Part shown: positions 1-10,489 of the stretch, in pieces
Numbering within the stretch: position 1 is the stretch's first letter
How the letters are laid out: the number at the start of each line of letters is the position of its first letter
Assembly (NCBI RefSeq): GCF_018991925.1
Contig: NW_024726235.1
Span: forward strand, 2,888,641 to 2,952,640
Reading direction: 5' to 3'
Length of the DNA stretch: 64,000 nucleotides
Source: Homarus americanus
Taxonomy: Eukaryota; Arthropoda; Malacostraca; Decapoda; Nephropidae
Notes under the pieces: model-generated
Told to the model about the DNA's origin: nothing
Databases searched by the model: none
Seen by the model: only the letters and a program-made list of their open reading frames with translations
Program-made: the position numbers and the translations under genes

Positions 1-204
1 TAAAATGTCCCCAAAGTTTTCTAAACAACCCGCAAAGTTGACAAAAAATCACAAAAATAAAAAGTTAGAGGAGGAGAAAGTACGAAGTTCCAAACATTGC
101 CTCAGGCGCATTTGGGTCGCCCTTAAAAATAATATATGACATTTTCAGCGAGTGTGATGCAAAAGTCAGAGGTGAAGACTGGTCCACAACCCTGCCTGGG
201 AGCA

Positions 205-241
<37 letters not shown>
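205..241. repeat. (CA)n microsatellite
   Basis: An uninterrupted CA dinucleotide run of about 18 units. The flanking 1-200 bases are unique and show no gene signal; the open frame that crosses the run is only a Cys-Val translation of the repeat. Confidence 0.97.
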
Positions 242-242
<1 letters not shown>

Positions 243-623
243 CAATATTGTCGACTGAATAACACTCTCACGCTTATTAGTTTTAAGAATCAACAAAATT
301 GACGTAGAATGTTTCCAGCTTCCCCCTTCCTCCCCTGCCCTCCACCCTCCATCTCTCCCCCTCTCCCCCACACATCCCAACACCCCTTCCCCCAACCCTA
401 TTGAGGAGAATTTGCACTGTTGCCCCTCTCGCTTTTAGTATATTACACATATTAAGCTGCCATATTTTCTTCAAAGTATAGCGACCAGGGAAAGCAAATT
501 CGCTGATTATGTTGTTTGCTCGTTACTGTTGGCTCCCTGAACTGTGTTAGGTGCATTGTGTTCGCTCGAAATGTTGGAGATGTGTGTTGCTTGAGTTGAT
601 GCTGTTCTTCATATGTGTTTCAG

Positions 624-644
624 GTGTGTGTGTGTGTGTGTGTG
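624..644. repeat. (GT)n microsatellite
   Basis: A short uninterrupted GT run of about 10 units in otherwise unique sequence. Confidence 0.95.
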
Positions 645-833
645 AGTTGTAATGGTTGGTCGTAAATGCAATACATCCTCGATAAGTTAATTGCGGGCTC
701 GCTCTCTTTTCTCTGTTAATTGTTAAGTGCGCTGTGTTTGCTGTTGAGTGAACTATAATTACTAAAGAACAAAGGAAAATAATGGAAAAATTAATAAATG
801 ATAAACAAGCGAGAATAAAGAAGTCAATTATGA

Positions 834-1060
834 GAAAGAGGGAACGGAAGCAATAATACGACAAATTTGAAGAAAGATGAGGAGAAGGAGGGGAAAGGGA
901 GAGAAAATAGAGGAGGGAAAGGGGGGGAAGAGAAAAAGGATGGGAAGGGAGTGAAAAATGAGGGGAAGTAGAAGAAAGGGAAAGAAAAAGGAAGGGAATG
1001 GGGGAGGAGAGAGAGTTCTAGCCAGGTGAGAGAAAGAGGGAGAGAGAGAGATCCAGTCTG
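834..1060. repeat. Polypurine low-complexity tract
   Basis: About 220 bases in which the plus strand is almost entirely A and G, with variants of GGGAAAG and GAGAGAG. The minus-strand reading frame across it yields only Ser/Pro/Phe-rich sequence and is not a credible protein. Confidence 0.9.
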
Positions 1061-1191
1061 GTATAAATGTGTTTCTATGAGATAAATTGTGAGAGAGGGA
1101 GAGTAACCATCACCATCCACACAGTTCAGTGACGAAAATAGAGAGAAAGAAAAAAAAAGCTGTAAAAAAAAATATATTTATAAGTCCACTA

Positions 1192-1204
1192 TGACCCTTG
1201 ACCT
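1192..1204 (-). promoter_or_regulatory. DR1-type nuclear-receptor half-site pair
   Basis: On the minus strand this reads AGGTCA-A-GGGTCA, two half-sites in direct repeat with one base between them. DR1 is the classic site for RXR/USP, HNF4 and COUP-TF type receptors. Only the motif is visible; no adjacent gene was found, so regulatory function is unproven. Confidence 0.3.
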
Positions 1205-1342
1205 TCCTCCTGATTAAGCTATGAATTTTTACCTCCGCCTCGGCTTGTTGTCTAGGATAAATCAACCTCCTTTCTCTCACTGGGGGTGGGGAGGGGAGGG
1301 GTTATCGAGCGAGAGGTGGATGACAGGCTTATTGCAATGTTT

Positions 1343-1373
1343 ACTTTGGGGGGAGGGGGAGGGGGAGGGGAGG
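1343..1373. repeat. G-rich (GGGGGA)n tract
   Basis: Short runs of GGGGGA/GGGGAGGGG. The plus strand holds several runs of four or more G that could form a quadruplex. Confidence 0.8.
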
Positions 1374-1576
1374 TTGTTGAATTGTTTACTATGTGATGGT
1401 TGTTTTACTGTTTACTTGGGGTGTGTTTTTGTTGCATTGTTTACTACCTGTTTGTATATTCCAATGTTTATTTATTCCATATTCTTAATTGGTTCTACAA
1501 TGTGAAATATTATAAGGCCTTCAAATTATCAGATTTATTCAGTATACTTCATAATACTAGTGTGAGATTTCTTATA

Positions 1577-1603
1577 TTACCTGGTCTGTGTATGACCAGG
1601 TAA
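1577..1603. other. Perfect 10-bp inverted repeat
   Basis: TTACCTGGTC is followed after 7 bases by its exact reverse complement GACCAGGTAA, giving a potential hairpin. A second short inverted repeat, ACAGGTGT/ACACCTGT, lies at 1675-1698. Neither has a neighbouring gene or a T-tract that would make it a terminator. Confidence 0.5.
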
Positions 1604-1772
1604 CACCCTCGTACAGGTAGGTCATGTTTGTATCACAGTTCAATACACGTATGAAGCTACAATACAAATATAGTACAGGTGTCACGGGAAACACCTGTAA
1701 TCTTAATCGATGTTTTAATATAATGTAGTTTGATAGTTTGTATTTTTCCTAGATTTTGTATTTTGTATTTTG

Positions 1773-2009
1773 TTGGGTTGAGTTGGGTTAGGTTAGGTTA
1801 GGTTTAGGTTGGGTTAGGTTAGGTTGGGTTTAGGTTGGGTTAGGTCGGGTTAGGTTGGGTTAGGTCGGGTTAGGTTGGGTTAGGTTGAGTTTAGGTTGGG
1901 TTAGGTTGGGTTTAGGTTGGGTTAGGTTGGGTTTAGGTCGGGTTAGGTTCGGTTAAGTTGGGTTAGGTTGGGTTGGGTTGGGTTAGGTTGAGTTTAGGTT
2001 GGGTTAGGT
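1773..2009 (+). repeat. Interstitial telomere-like array (TTAGG/TTGGG)n
   Basis: About 237 bases of GGTTAGGTTGGGTTTAGG-type repeats, G-rich strand on plus. The pentamer TTAGG is the canonical arthropod telomere repeat. Here it is interleaved with GGGTT, GAGTT and GGTCGGGTT variants, so it is a degenerate internal array rather than an active telomere. Unique sequence flanks it on both sides. Confidence 0.9.
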
Positions 2010-2264
2010 CTGGCTCCGGTGTGTATAACATGTTTTAAAATAGAATAAATCTCCTGTTTACTGGTGATGAATAATACTTTTAGGAATATTTACAGATTTA
2101 TTTGAACAAGACTGACAGTATGAAGTATAAATTGCTCTAAATTGGTGATGTTTGTTAACTGTATTTTAGTGTTGGGTCGAGGCCGTGTAAATATAGCAAT
2201 AGTTATAATTGTTATTGATGTAAACTTCTTTGATTGTTAGGCGGCCATTGTGTTATTACCAGGT

Positions 2265-2312
2265 CACACACACACACACACACACACAGACAGACAGACA
2301 GACAGACAGACA
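2265..2312. repeat. (CA)n-(CAGA)n compound microsatellite
   Basis: A CA run of about 12 units passes directly into about 6 units of the tetranucleotide CAGA. Confidence 0.96.
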
Positions 2313-2553
2313 TGAGGAGACAAATAGTGAAAGAATGATAAAGTGAAATTGGCTCACCATTAACACTGAAGAAGGAGCTTGGGTATGGTGGTGGAGTCGT
2401 CGGTACTAAAGACACGAGTGACCATCAGAGTACAGTCCCTGGTGTAAGAACATGTAGTACAGTACTTCCTTTATCTCCCTCACTTGTACTTCAACACACA
2501 CTTGTACACAAACATACTCACAAGTCTTTGGGGGGGGAGGGGGGGGGATTACG

Positions 2554-2641
2554 TATTGTTGTTGTTGTTATTAATACCATTGTTTGTTATCATTATTATT
2601 TTGTTATTATTATTATTTTGTTATTATTATTATTATTATTA
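2554..2641. repeat. (GTT)n/(ATT)n trinucleotide tract
   Basis: Imperfect TTG and TTA trinucleotides, preceded by poly-G at 2530-2548 and followed by a C run. The Leu/Ile/Val-rich frames through it are translations of the repeat. Confidence 0.92.
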
Positions 2642-3081
2642 CACCCCCCCCATAAGAGAATCTGTGGGTCCCTTGTTCCTTTAGATTGTGTGAAACCTTT
2701 TTTTTTTTTTCCCCCTCCTTCCTCCCGGCCTCTCTTGCCCCTTCCTCGCATTGCCCATTATATACTTCAGTTAATGAGGCCACTTGCTGTGTCCTCAGTA
2801 ATACGCCGTTCTGGTTATCATATTCACAAGTGCGTTAAAGGTAAAGTTGTCACACACACAGAGAGATAAAATGAATCAAATAAAATAAACTTGAAAAATG
2901 TGATGAATTTATTTTAGTCTGTAATTTACTTGGTGGAGAATAAGTTGGATAGTGTTTTAGTTGTTTTATTTTGGCGGTGTTTAAGAGGGTTTTTGTTTTG
3001 TTTTATTGTGTTTTAAGTTATTTTATATATTGTTTTTTTTCTCACTGGTGTTTGATGTCTGGGTTATTGTTGTTAGTCTCG

Positions 3082-3085
<4 letters not shown>

Positions 3086-3136
<51 letters not shown>
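3086..3136. repeat. (GA)n microsatellite
   Basis: An uninterrupted GA run of about 25 units, with a further short (GTT/ATT)n tract at 3178-3207. Confidence 0.97.
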
Positions 3137-3139
<3 letters not shown>

Positions 3140-4840
3140 GATTCGGAATAGAGTACTAAAACAAAAGTTGATCACCTTGTTGTTGTTATTATTATTGTTG
3201 TTGTTAGATAAAAAACCAAAACCATAATAAGAACCAAATCTAAAATAACCAATAACAACACCATATTAGTCCAACACAGCATAACAACAACAAGGCGGTG
3301 GATGAGAATGGTCGTCTGAGTGTTGAAACGTGTGAAGCATCGAAGGAGAGCCAAGGATGACGAGACTGGGTGATGATACCTTGAATTATAGAAACTCGAG
3401 CCAGGTGAGCGGGCGGCGGGCCGGACACAGTATAAGAATATAAGATAACTTGTATTGGGGATGTAAAGGTTAAGAGGAGATGAGAACATAGACGGAGGAA
3501 CTTCTATAATAAAAGAGAGAGAGAGAGAGAATAAATGATAAGTAGGTGAATAAATATTTAAATAGATATATATTAAAAACAAAGGTTATATTCAGAGAGT
3601 TATGGGGGAATGAGAGGAATAGCAACACGAAGAATCTCAAACACAGGACAGATTTAGTAGATGTGAATGATAAGTTGGTGATGTTATGAGATGTCGTATG
3701 GAACCAGAGAACTAACAAGGATTTTTTTTTACTCCCATTGAAATAGATTACTTATCATATAGCAAGCCAGGTCGTCACGATGAGCATAGGGATGTGTTAG
3801 CGGCCATCTTCATACAGTAGAGAGGGGGGTGGAGAAGAAGGCGCTGACGCTATACCTGTCCAGTCACTCTGCTGACGTAACAAGTGATGACAGGAAAGAA
3901 GTAAAGCTGATTTCTCTTCCTTCTTACAATGGTTGAAGTTATGTAATGAGTGAAGTTTAGCGGAGGTTCGCATAGAGGATTGACTGTTCTTATGTACAGA
4001 GAAGGAAAAACATTGCTTAAACATCAAATTTGTCATTATTGAGGAATTTATAGCTTTGAGTACACACGTTAAGGACCTGAATACTTGGAACATGTCGAGA
4101 GGAAATCTTTGGCTTGAGGATGATGCAAATATTATAGATAAGAAAGGTCAACATTACAACACAATAACAAGTATACAGGCGACAAATATCACGACACTCA
4201 ATACGTATCATACTTCATGTGACCAATGTTGTGATGTGAAGAGAGAGAGTGAGTGAGAGACGGAGAGAGAGCACACCATAGCATCTACCTTTAAGGGCAG
4301 GAGGACCACCACACCTGAGGAAATATTCATCACCAGAGGCAGGATTGGTTTATTGAGACACACGAGTCGATTGTACGGGAGTGTAATAAACACGTGTAGT
4401 ATTCATATATAGAGCACGGAGGGAGGGGAATAGTTTAAGAGTGTCGATAAACTATAGTTGGTGGCGTATTGATCCACCTCCTGGTCTGTGATGGGGTCAG
4501 CCTGGGTCACCATTAATTATTCCAGGTGTTGTGGACGAGGAGGAGAGTCTCTATCACTGCTCGCCTCCTACCACACACGCCTGGTGACCTGTTTCTGTTT
4601 AGTGCCTTGACCCCCACCCCCCCAACACTGTGACCTAACACTAGCACAAGAGTGAGTGTAAAGTACATATTAGTAATGTTAACTCCCTCACACTAACACC
4701 TGGGACCATACTAACATTTCAACCAGGTACAGCATGTGTGTAGTACTGGTCTAACACTACAGATACAGCTCACTATACACAAAGCCTTTGGTGCACATGG
4801 GGGCAGCGGGAACGGCACTCTACTCCACCTCTCTCACTTC
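3137..4840. other. Mostly unique sequence, no gene recognised
   Basis: This stretch carries only a short (GA)n at 3513-3530 and GA-rich bases at 4241-4271. The open frames are short, overlap each other on both strands and show no domain I know. I see no tRNA, rRNA or transposase signal. Confidence 0.6.
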
Positions 4841-4847
4841 CCCAGTA

Positions 4848-4912
4848 GCTTAGTTAGGTACCCAATCACAACTGGGTGAACTGAGAGTGCCCCGGGCTCA
4901 ACTCAGCGACCC
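4848..4912 (-). mobile_element. Possible degraded SINE-like fragment
   Basis: On the minus strand this stretch reads CCCAGTTGTGATTGGGTACC, which resembles the CCCAGCAGTAATTGGGAACC core in the SINE copies at 11.3, 21.8 and 37.5 kb. A GGGCTCAACTC-like box lies nearby. The match is short and diverged, so this is tentative. Confidence 0.25.
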
Positions 4913-4973
4913 CTTGGAGAGGTGGTGAGAGTACTGTAAGAAGAGTTATTAATTAAACTTTGGGTCGATCCTG

Positions 4974-5000
4974 CTATTATTATTATTATTATTATTATTT
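4974..5000. repeat. (ATT)n microsatellite
   Basis: About 9 uninterrupted ATT units. Confidence 0.95.
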
Positions 5001-5223
5001 AAGGGTACACAAGTATGATGCCACGTCCAGGAAGGGGGGGGGGCACTGAGGTGATGTTAAGTGGTTTATTCAAGGACGTGATGAGGTGTGCCATTGACCT
5101 AGAGTGATGATGTGTGTCAGAGAGCGAGGTGTAGTGGGCGTCTCTGTGTTTATTGATGGAGTGGAGGGAGACAGTGTATCACTCAAGAGGACAACACCGA
5201 CCGAACACTGTCTCATCACTCTG

Positions 5224-5820
5224 GTTACACACTCTTCCCCTCACTCTCACACACCCATCCACCTCACCATCATCCCTACCGACCTCACCCTCACCCCCTC
5301 ACCCCCCTCATTCCCTCACCCTCACCCCCACCTCACCCTCACCCTCACCCTCACCCCCTCACCCACGCCACCCTCACCCCTCCCCTCACCCCTCAACCCC
5401 TCCACCCCACCCACCTCCACCCTCACCCACTCACCCAACTCACCCTCACCCCCACCCCCCAACCCCTCACCCTCCCCACCCCTCTACCCAACCCTCACCC
5501 CTCACTCTCACCCACCCCTAACCACCACCCCTCCCCACCCTCCCACCCACCTCACCCCCTCACCCCACCCACCTCACCCCCACCCTCACCCCCCCTCACC
5601 ATCCACCCACCCCCTCACATCACCCACCTCCCCCCCCTCACCACCACCCCTCCCACCTCCCACCCACCTCCCTCACCCCCCCTCCCCACCCACCCCTCAC
5701 CCCCCCCTCCACCTCACCTCACCCACCTCACCCTCACCCTCCACCCCATCACCCTCACCCCTCACCCTCAGCCACCTAACCCTGTCACCCACCTCACCCC
5801 ATCACCCCCATCACCCTCAC
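5224..5820. repeat. C-rich (CCCTCA)n-type minisatellite
   Basis: About 600 bases of CCCTCACC, CCCACCTCA and CCCCTCACC variants with almost no G on the plus strand. The minus strand is therefore a long series of GGGTGAGGG runs, a strong quadruplex candidate with i-motif potential opposite. Long Pro/Ser/Thr/His frames run through it because stop codons are rare in this composition; I do not regard them as genes. Confidence 0.95.
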
Positions 5821-6179
5821 CTTTGGCCTGGCATAGATTGTGGTTTCCGAGATTTAATGTGAAGTCAGCGTGATGTTATAAAACTGATGTTGTATATTAT
5901 TTTTTAACGAACATTTTTTTAGGAAACTCATTTTAATTTTGTGTTTTATAATGAAAAAATATGTTAGATTCCATATAATGAGTCGGAAACTGTTATATAT
6001 GAAGACTTTAAACCTCTGTTCTTCATAAATCGAAGGAAAAAAATATAATGAGAAAATAATTCATCAACTCGAGAGCTACTCAGCCGTGATGGCCACCACT
6101 TGAGGCGCCTGTGTCCCTCACCTTAATTTCCAGGAGCGGGTTGTGAGTGTAGGAGGGCGGGAGAGCAATCTGTTGAAGT
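5821..6179. other. AT-rich spacer between two minisatellites
   Basis: Unique AT-rich sequence with no recognised gene or RNA. It separates the CCCTCA array from the GCCACCCTCCC array. Confidence 0.6.
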
Positions 6180-6194
6180 GGGTTTCTGTTGCCT

Positions 6195-6815
6195 TCCCGG
6201 CCCACCACCCACCCTCAATCCTGCCGCCATCCTTGCCCACCATCCACCTTCACCACTGTTGCCTTCCCGGCCCACCACCCTCCCTCACTCACACTGCCAC
6301 CCCCCCTCCCTCACAGTGCCACCCTCCCTCACTTACACTGCCACCCCCTCTCCCTCACAGTGCCTGCCACCTTCCCTCCCTCCAGTGCCACCCTCCCTCC
6401 CTCACAGTGCCACCCTCCTCCTCACACCCCACTCCACCCTGCACCCTCCCTCCCTCCCGTGCCACACTCCCACCCTCCTCCCTCACAGCGCCACCCTCCA
6501 CTCACCAGCGCCACCCTCCCTCCCCTCACAGCGCCACCCTCCCTCCCACGGCCACCCTCCCATGCCACCACCCTCCCCACCATCCACACTGCCACCCTCC
6601 CTCCCCTCACAGCGCCACCCTCCCTCCCTTCACAGCGCCACCCCCCTCCCTCACAGTGCCACCCTCCCATGCCACCTTCCAGTGCCACCTGCCACCCCAC
6701 TCCACACACCCCTCCTCACACTGCCACCCTCCCTCACAGCGCCACCCTCCCTCCTTCACACTGCCACCCCCCTCCCTCACAGTGCCACCCTCCCTCCCTC
6801 ACACGGCCACCCTCC
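6195..6815. repeat. GCCACCCTCCC minisatellite
   Basis: About 620 bases built from units like CACAGTGCCACCCTCCCTCC (about 20 bp) with variants CACAGCGCC, CACACTGCC and CCCATGCC. The first part also has a longer repeat with the word TTCCCGGCCCACCACCC at 6195 and 6264. All three plus frames are nearly open and read as Pro/His/Ser-rich sequence, as expected of such a repeat. Confidence 0.95.
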
Positions 6816-6952
6816 CATCACTAGGACTGTCAAGTATGAGTTAGTTCAGTATGCCCTTTAATCTCAGCAGGATGTCCTCCACCTCCTGTAAACTGGGTCA
6901 GTGTGTGTTTTGATTCACTCGAACCCTGTGTGTCTACCTGACCACTGAATCA

Positions 6953-7055
6953 GGGTGGCCGCGTGGCTCTGACCTCCGAGCCAGGGTGGCCGAGGTGGCC
7001 CTGTCCACCCATCTAAAGTGGCCGGGTGGCCCTGTCCACCGAGCCTGGGTGGCTG
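6953..7055. repeat. GGGTGGCC degenerate repeat
   Basis: Three or four diverged copies of a roughly 30-bp unit containing GGGTGGCC and CTGTCCACC. GC-rich and short. Confidence 0.7.
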
Positions 7056-8015
7056 GACCACTAATAGGAGAGTATTGATGTGACATTCAGCTTGGGCTGC
7101 CCCGCCTTCATCAATTATCCCCGGCCTTTGTCGACCTGTTTTTATGGAGAGAAAATACCCCGACCTGGCCTGTTGTTGTTGTTGTATCCTCTACATTATT
7201 TCTCCTCGTCGCCTTACTAGAATATCTTGACGCTACCAAACGGTGGTGACACAAACCCATTTATCATCTCCGTACAAGTAACAATATTACTCTTGTTTTA
7301 GTTATTCTACACAGACAAACAGTAGATGATGACCTGGTGTGTCTCTGAGTGAACCATCTCCGGGAGGTAACTTGTACACCGATATACTGACGAAGATTTG
7401 TATCATCCTGTACCACCACCTGACGAAGTGCACAAAACATGAAGCCCTTGTCGAATGTTATGGTCACAACTGTAGGTCAAAGGTCAAATTTGGTAAGGGT
7501 CGAGTCATTGTTTATCATTCTGTTGCTGCTGCTGATTTTGTTCTCGTTGTTATCATTTTTTTTTATTTTTTTTTACGTTTTAACTATTATTTATATTATT
7601 TATTTTCAGGTTCTATTTATTTATGGCTTATTGTGTGTTATCTCTCTGTCCGTTGACCCGTCTCCCGATAGTCTTTATTTCAGCGATAGTCATTTTCTAG
7701 CGATAGTCGTGTTTTAGCGATAGTTAAGTATTCCAGCTTTTCACACTGGATCAACGCCGAAGATATCAATAATTCTTAAGTGAAAATAGTGATGGATATT
7801 ATCGGGTGGATCAACGCTAATGTTATCGGTGTTATCGGTACCATGACTGGCCATCAGAATCCTCAAACCGATTATCGACAATAAATTTTGTTACTTTTTT
7901 TTTTGCTAATTCTTAACTTCACATGTGCTTCTTGGCGTAAAATCAGTAATTGGCTCACAGAAATCACCAATTCTGGAACTGATTTGGATCCCAATTTATG
8001 GAAAAAGTTATAATT
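7056..8015. other. Unique sequence, no gene recognised
   Basis: No domain-bearing frame was seen. Around 7640-7730 there are four close copies of CGATAGT (for example TTTAGCGATAGT), a small local repeat. A DR1 motif at 7474 is listed separately. Confidence 0.6.
7474..7486 (+). promoter_or_regulatory. Perfect DR1 (AGGTCA-A-AGGTCA)
   Basis: Two exact AGGTCA half-sites in direct orientation separated by one A. This is the consensus DR1 bound by RXR/USP-, HNF4- and COUP-TF-type receptors in animals. The motif is certain; its use is not, since no promoter or gene is recognised nearby. Confidence 0.4.
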
Positions 8016-8041
8016 GTCTCTCTCTCTCTCTCTCTCTCTCT
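8016..8041. repeat. (TC)n microsatellite
   Basis: About 13 uninterrupted TC units. Confidence 0.96.
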
Positions 8042-8202
8042 TGCTTTAATATAACGAAGCGATGTCTAACCTAATAGATATGAGATTTAGGTCCTTATGG
8101 CACTGAGTCCTTGAATTATTATAGATTAAAAAAAAAGGTAGAAAAAATTTGTATCATCAGAGGGAAAACAATTGGTAAAAAGGGAATTTTAATTATTGTG
8201 TA

Positions 8203-8352
8203 GTGAAAGAAGTACCCGCAGGTTATTCATTTGAGTGAAAGAAGTACCCGCAGGTTATTCATTTGAGTGAAAGAAGTATTCGCGGGTTATTCATTTGAGT
8301 GAAAGAAGTACCCGCAGGTTATCCACTTGAGTGAAAGAAGTATCCGCAGGTT
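8203..8352 (+). repeat. 32-bp tandem repeat, about 4.6 copies
   Basis: Units begin GTGAAAGAAGTACCCGCAGG at 8203, 8235, 8267, 8299 and 8331, an exact 32-bp period. The third unit carries TATTCGCGGG in place of TACCCGCAGG. The last copy is partial. Confidence 0.96.
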
Positions 8353-8469
8353 GACAGTAGCCGCAGGGGATCAACGTTCAGGCCACCACGTGTCTCATCC
8401 CCTTTAACGGTGTTGTCTCGGACCAGGTGTGTCGGGCGGGGTCCTCCTGCTGGTGGGGTGTGTGCGCGT

Positions 8470-8672
8470 AACTCCCTGACCCACCCTACCACTGCCCACC
8501 CACGCCTTGATACCGCCCGTCTACACCCTGACTCATCCCTACCACCACCCACGCCTTGATACCACCCGCCTACACCCAGACTCATCCCTACCACCACCCA
8601 CGCCTTGATACCACCCGCCTACACCCAGACTCATCCCTACCACCACCCACCCACGCCTTGATCCGCCCTACC
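8470..8672 (+). repeat. 49-bp tandem repeat, about 4 copies
   Basis: Units contain GACTCATCCCTACCACCACC followed by CACGCCTTGATACC and CCGCCTACACCCA. The period is 49 bp in the two central copies, and the outer copies are diverged. Confidence 0.92.
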
Positions 8673-8829
8673 ACCATCCATTGACTCGCCCAGCCACACC
8701 TAAACCCACCACACCTCCACCCAAACATGCTTTGACCCACCGACCACCACTATCCACCCACTACCCACGCTCTGATGCAACCCGAGATCTGATTGCCACA
8801 CCCAATGCCCCAGCAGTAGTGTAGCGTGT

Positions 8830-9655
8830 GGTGGGGTGGGGGGGGGCCTGGGTGAGACTAGGGGGAGTGGTAGGTGATGGGGGGGACTATGAGGAAGGAT
8901 GGAGGAGGAGAGGACTGAGAGAGAAAAGATGGTGGGGACTGAGGAGAGAGGGAGATGGTGGGGACTGAGGGGAGAGGGATGTGGACTGAGGGAGAGAGGG
9001 GAGATGTGTGACCGAGAGAGGGGGCGATGGTGGGGACTGAAGGAGAGAGGGAGATGCAGGGGACTGAGGGAGTAGGAGGGACAGGGGACCGAGGGAGAGA
9101 GGGAGACAGGGGGACTGAGGAGAGGGGCTGTGGGGAGAATTTCGAGAGAGAGAGGGAGGACGGTGGGGACTGAGAGAGAGGAGATGGTGGGGACTGAGGA
9201 GAGAGGGGGATGGTGGGACTGAGGAGAGGGGCGATGGTGGGAACTGAGGGGAGAGGGGAGGATGGGGGACTGAGGGAGAGAGAGATGAGATGGGGAACTG
9301 AGGGAGAGAGGGCATGGTGACTGAGGGAGAGAGGGGATGGGGACTGAGTGGAGAGAGGGGAGGGTGTGGGGACTGAGGGAGAGAGGGGAGATGGTGGGGA
9401 TTGAGGAGAGAGGTGAGATGGTGGGGGACCAGAGAGAGGGAGATGGTGGGGGACTAAATGAGGAGGGAGATGGTGGGGACTGAGGGGAGAGGGGAGGAGT
9501 GTAAATTGAGAGAGAGGGAGAAGGGTGGGGGACTGAGGGAGAGAGGGGCGATGCAGGGACCGGGAAGGAGAGGAGGAGGGACAAGAGGACTGAAGGAGAG
9601 AGGGGGGATGGTGGGGACTGAGGGAGAGAGGGGCGATGGTGGGGACTGGATCAAC
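8830..9655. repeat. Purine-rich GGTGGGGACTGAGGGAGAG minisatellite
   Basis: About 825 bases in which units of roughly 25-30 bp share GATGGTGGGGACTGAGG and GAGAGAGGGGAG. The plus strand is strongly purine-biased and the minus strand reads as Ser/Pro/Leu-rich open frames. The long minus frame across 8700-9584 is a by-product of this array. H-DNA or quadruplex formation is possible. Confidence 0.95.
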
Positions 9656-9677
9656 ACGAAATCCAAAGTGGTGATAG

Positions 9678-9685
9678 TGACGTCA
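9678..9685. promoter_or_regulatory. TGACGTCA (CRE-type palindrome)
   Basis: A perfect 8-bp CREB/ATF consensus palindrome between the purine array and the 34-bp array. One such site is expected by chance in a window of this size, so weight is low. Confidence 0.2.
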
Positions 9686-9697
9686 TTACCTTGTTGG

Positions 9698-9853
9698 CTG
9701 GCCACAAACATCACCCTTCACCCTTCGTCTCCTGGCCACAAACATCACCCTTCACCCTTCGTCTCCTGGCCACAAACATCACCCTTCACCCTTCGTCTCC
9801 TGGCCACAAACATCACCCTTCACCCTTCGTCTCCTGGCCACAAACATCACCCG
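9698..9853 (+). repeat. 34-bp tandem repeat, about 4.6 copies
   Basis: Nearly identical units begin CTGGCCACAAACATCACCC with a 34-bp period. High identity between copies suggests recent expansion. Confidence 0.97.
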
Positions 9854-9939
9854 CCCTCACCTTCCTTACAGCCAATCTTTTCATATATATAATTAATTTA
9901 TTTAGTTGCAGTTCTGGTGAGTTCGTAATTTAGATGATG

Positions 9940-10064
<125 letters not shown>

Positions 10065-10298
10065 CCTTTCTATAATGGACAACAGATTACATTGAGAAAT
10101 TACGATGGATATTATTCTTTCTGAAGTCTTATAAAAAAATATAATTAATTAAGATTAGATAGAGTCCCTGGCACGACACACTGTTGACGGGTTACCTGGC
10201 CTAATTAACGAGGCTGTTATGATTGTCTTCAAAGTGAATTAACCCTAAAGGGATGATGGTTAACCCTCTTGAGGATTAAGGATTAATTACTGTAGGAT

Positions 10299-10482
10299 AA
10301 ATCATCGTCCTCGAAGGGTTATACTTTAAACCATCGTCCTCAAAGGGTTAAACCATCATCCTCAAAGGGTTAAACCATCATCCTCAAAGGGTTAAACCAT
10401 CATCCTCAAAGGGTTAAACCATCATCCTCAAAGGGTTAAACCATCATCCTCAAAGGGTTAAACAGTCCTCCTTAAAGGGTTA
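10299..10482 (+). repeat. 22-bp array of CATCCTCAAAGGGTTAAAC
   Basis: About eight units with a 22-bp period, for example at 10328, 10350, 10372, 10394, 10416 and 10438. Outer units are diverged (CATCGTCCTCGAAGGG, CAGTCCTCCTTAAAGGG). The core word CTCAAAGGGTTAA recurs at 35.5, 45.1 and 60.3 kb, and reverse-oriented relatives lie just upstream at 10236-10275. Confidence 0.95.
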
Positions 10483-10489
10483 CAATTTA

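Noticed and set aside
1773..2009. A true chromosome end
   Set aside because: The array is degenerate and flanked by unique sequence on both sides.
5104..5862. 252-residue plus frame, Pro/Thr/Ser/His-rich
   Set aside because: It is the translation of the C-rich minisatellite. Other frames are equally open and no domain is present.
6143..6861. Three overlapping plus frames of 211-233 residues
   Set aside because: All three frames being open over the same repeat shows low stop-codon density, not coding selection.
8203..8352. Regular direct repeats resembling a CRISPR array
   Set aside because: The 32-bp units are contiguous with no unique spacers, and the sequence is eukaryotic in character.
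8700..9584. 294-residue minus frame, Ser/Pro/Leu-rich, the longest in the window
   Set aside because: It coincides with the purine-rich minisatellite, and a second minus frame is open over the same bases.
9698..9853. 34-bp direct repeats resembling a CRISPR array
   Set aside because: Pure tandem units without spacers.
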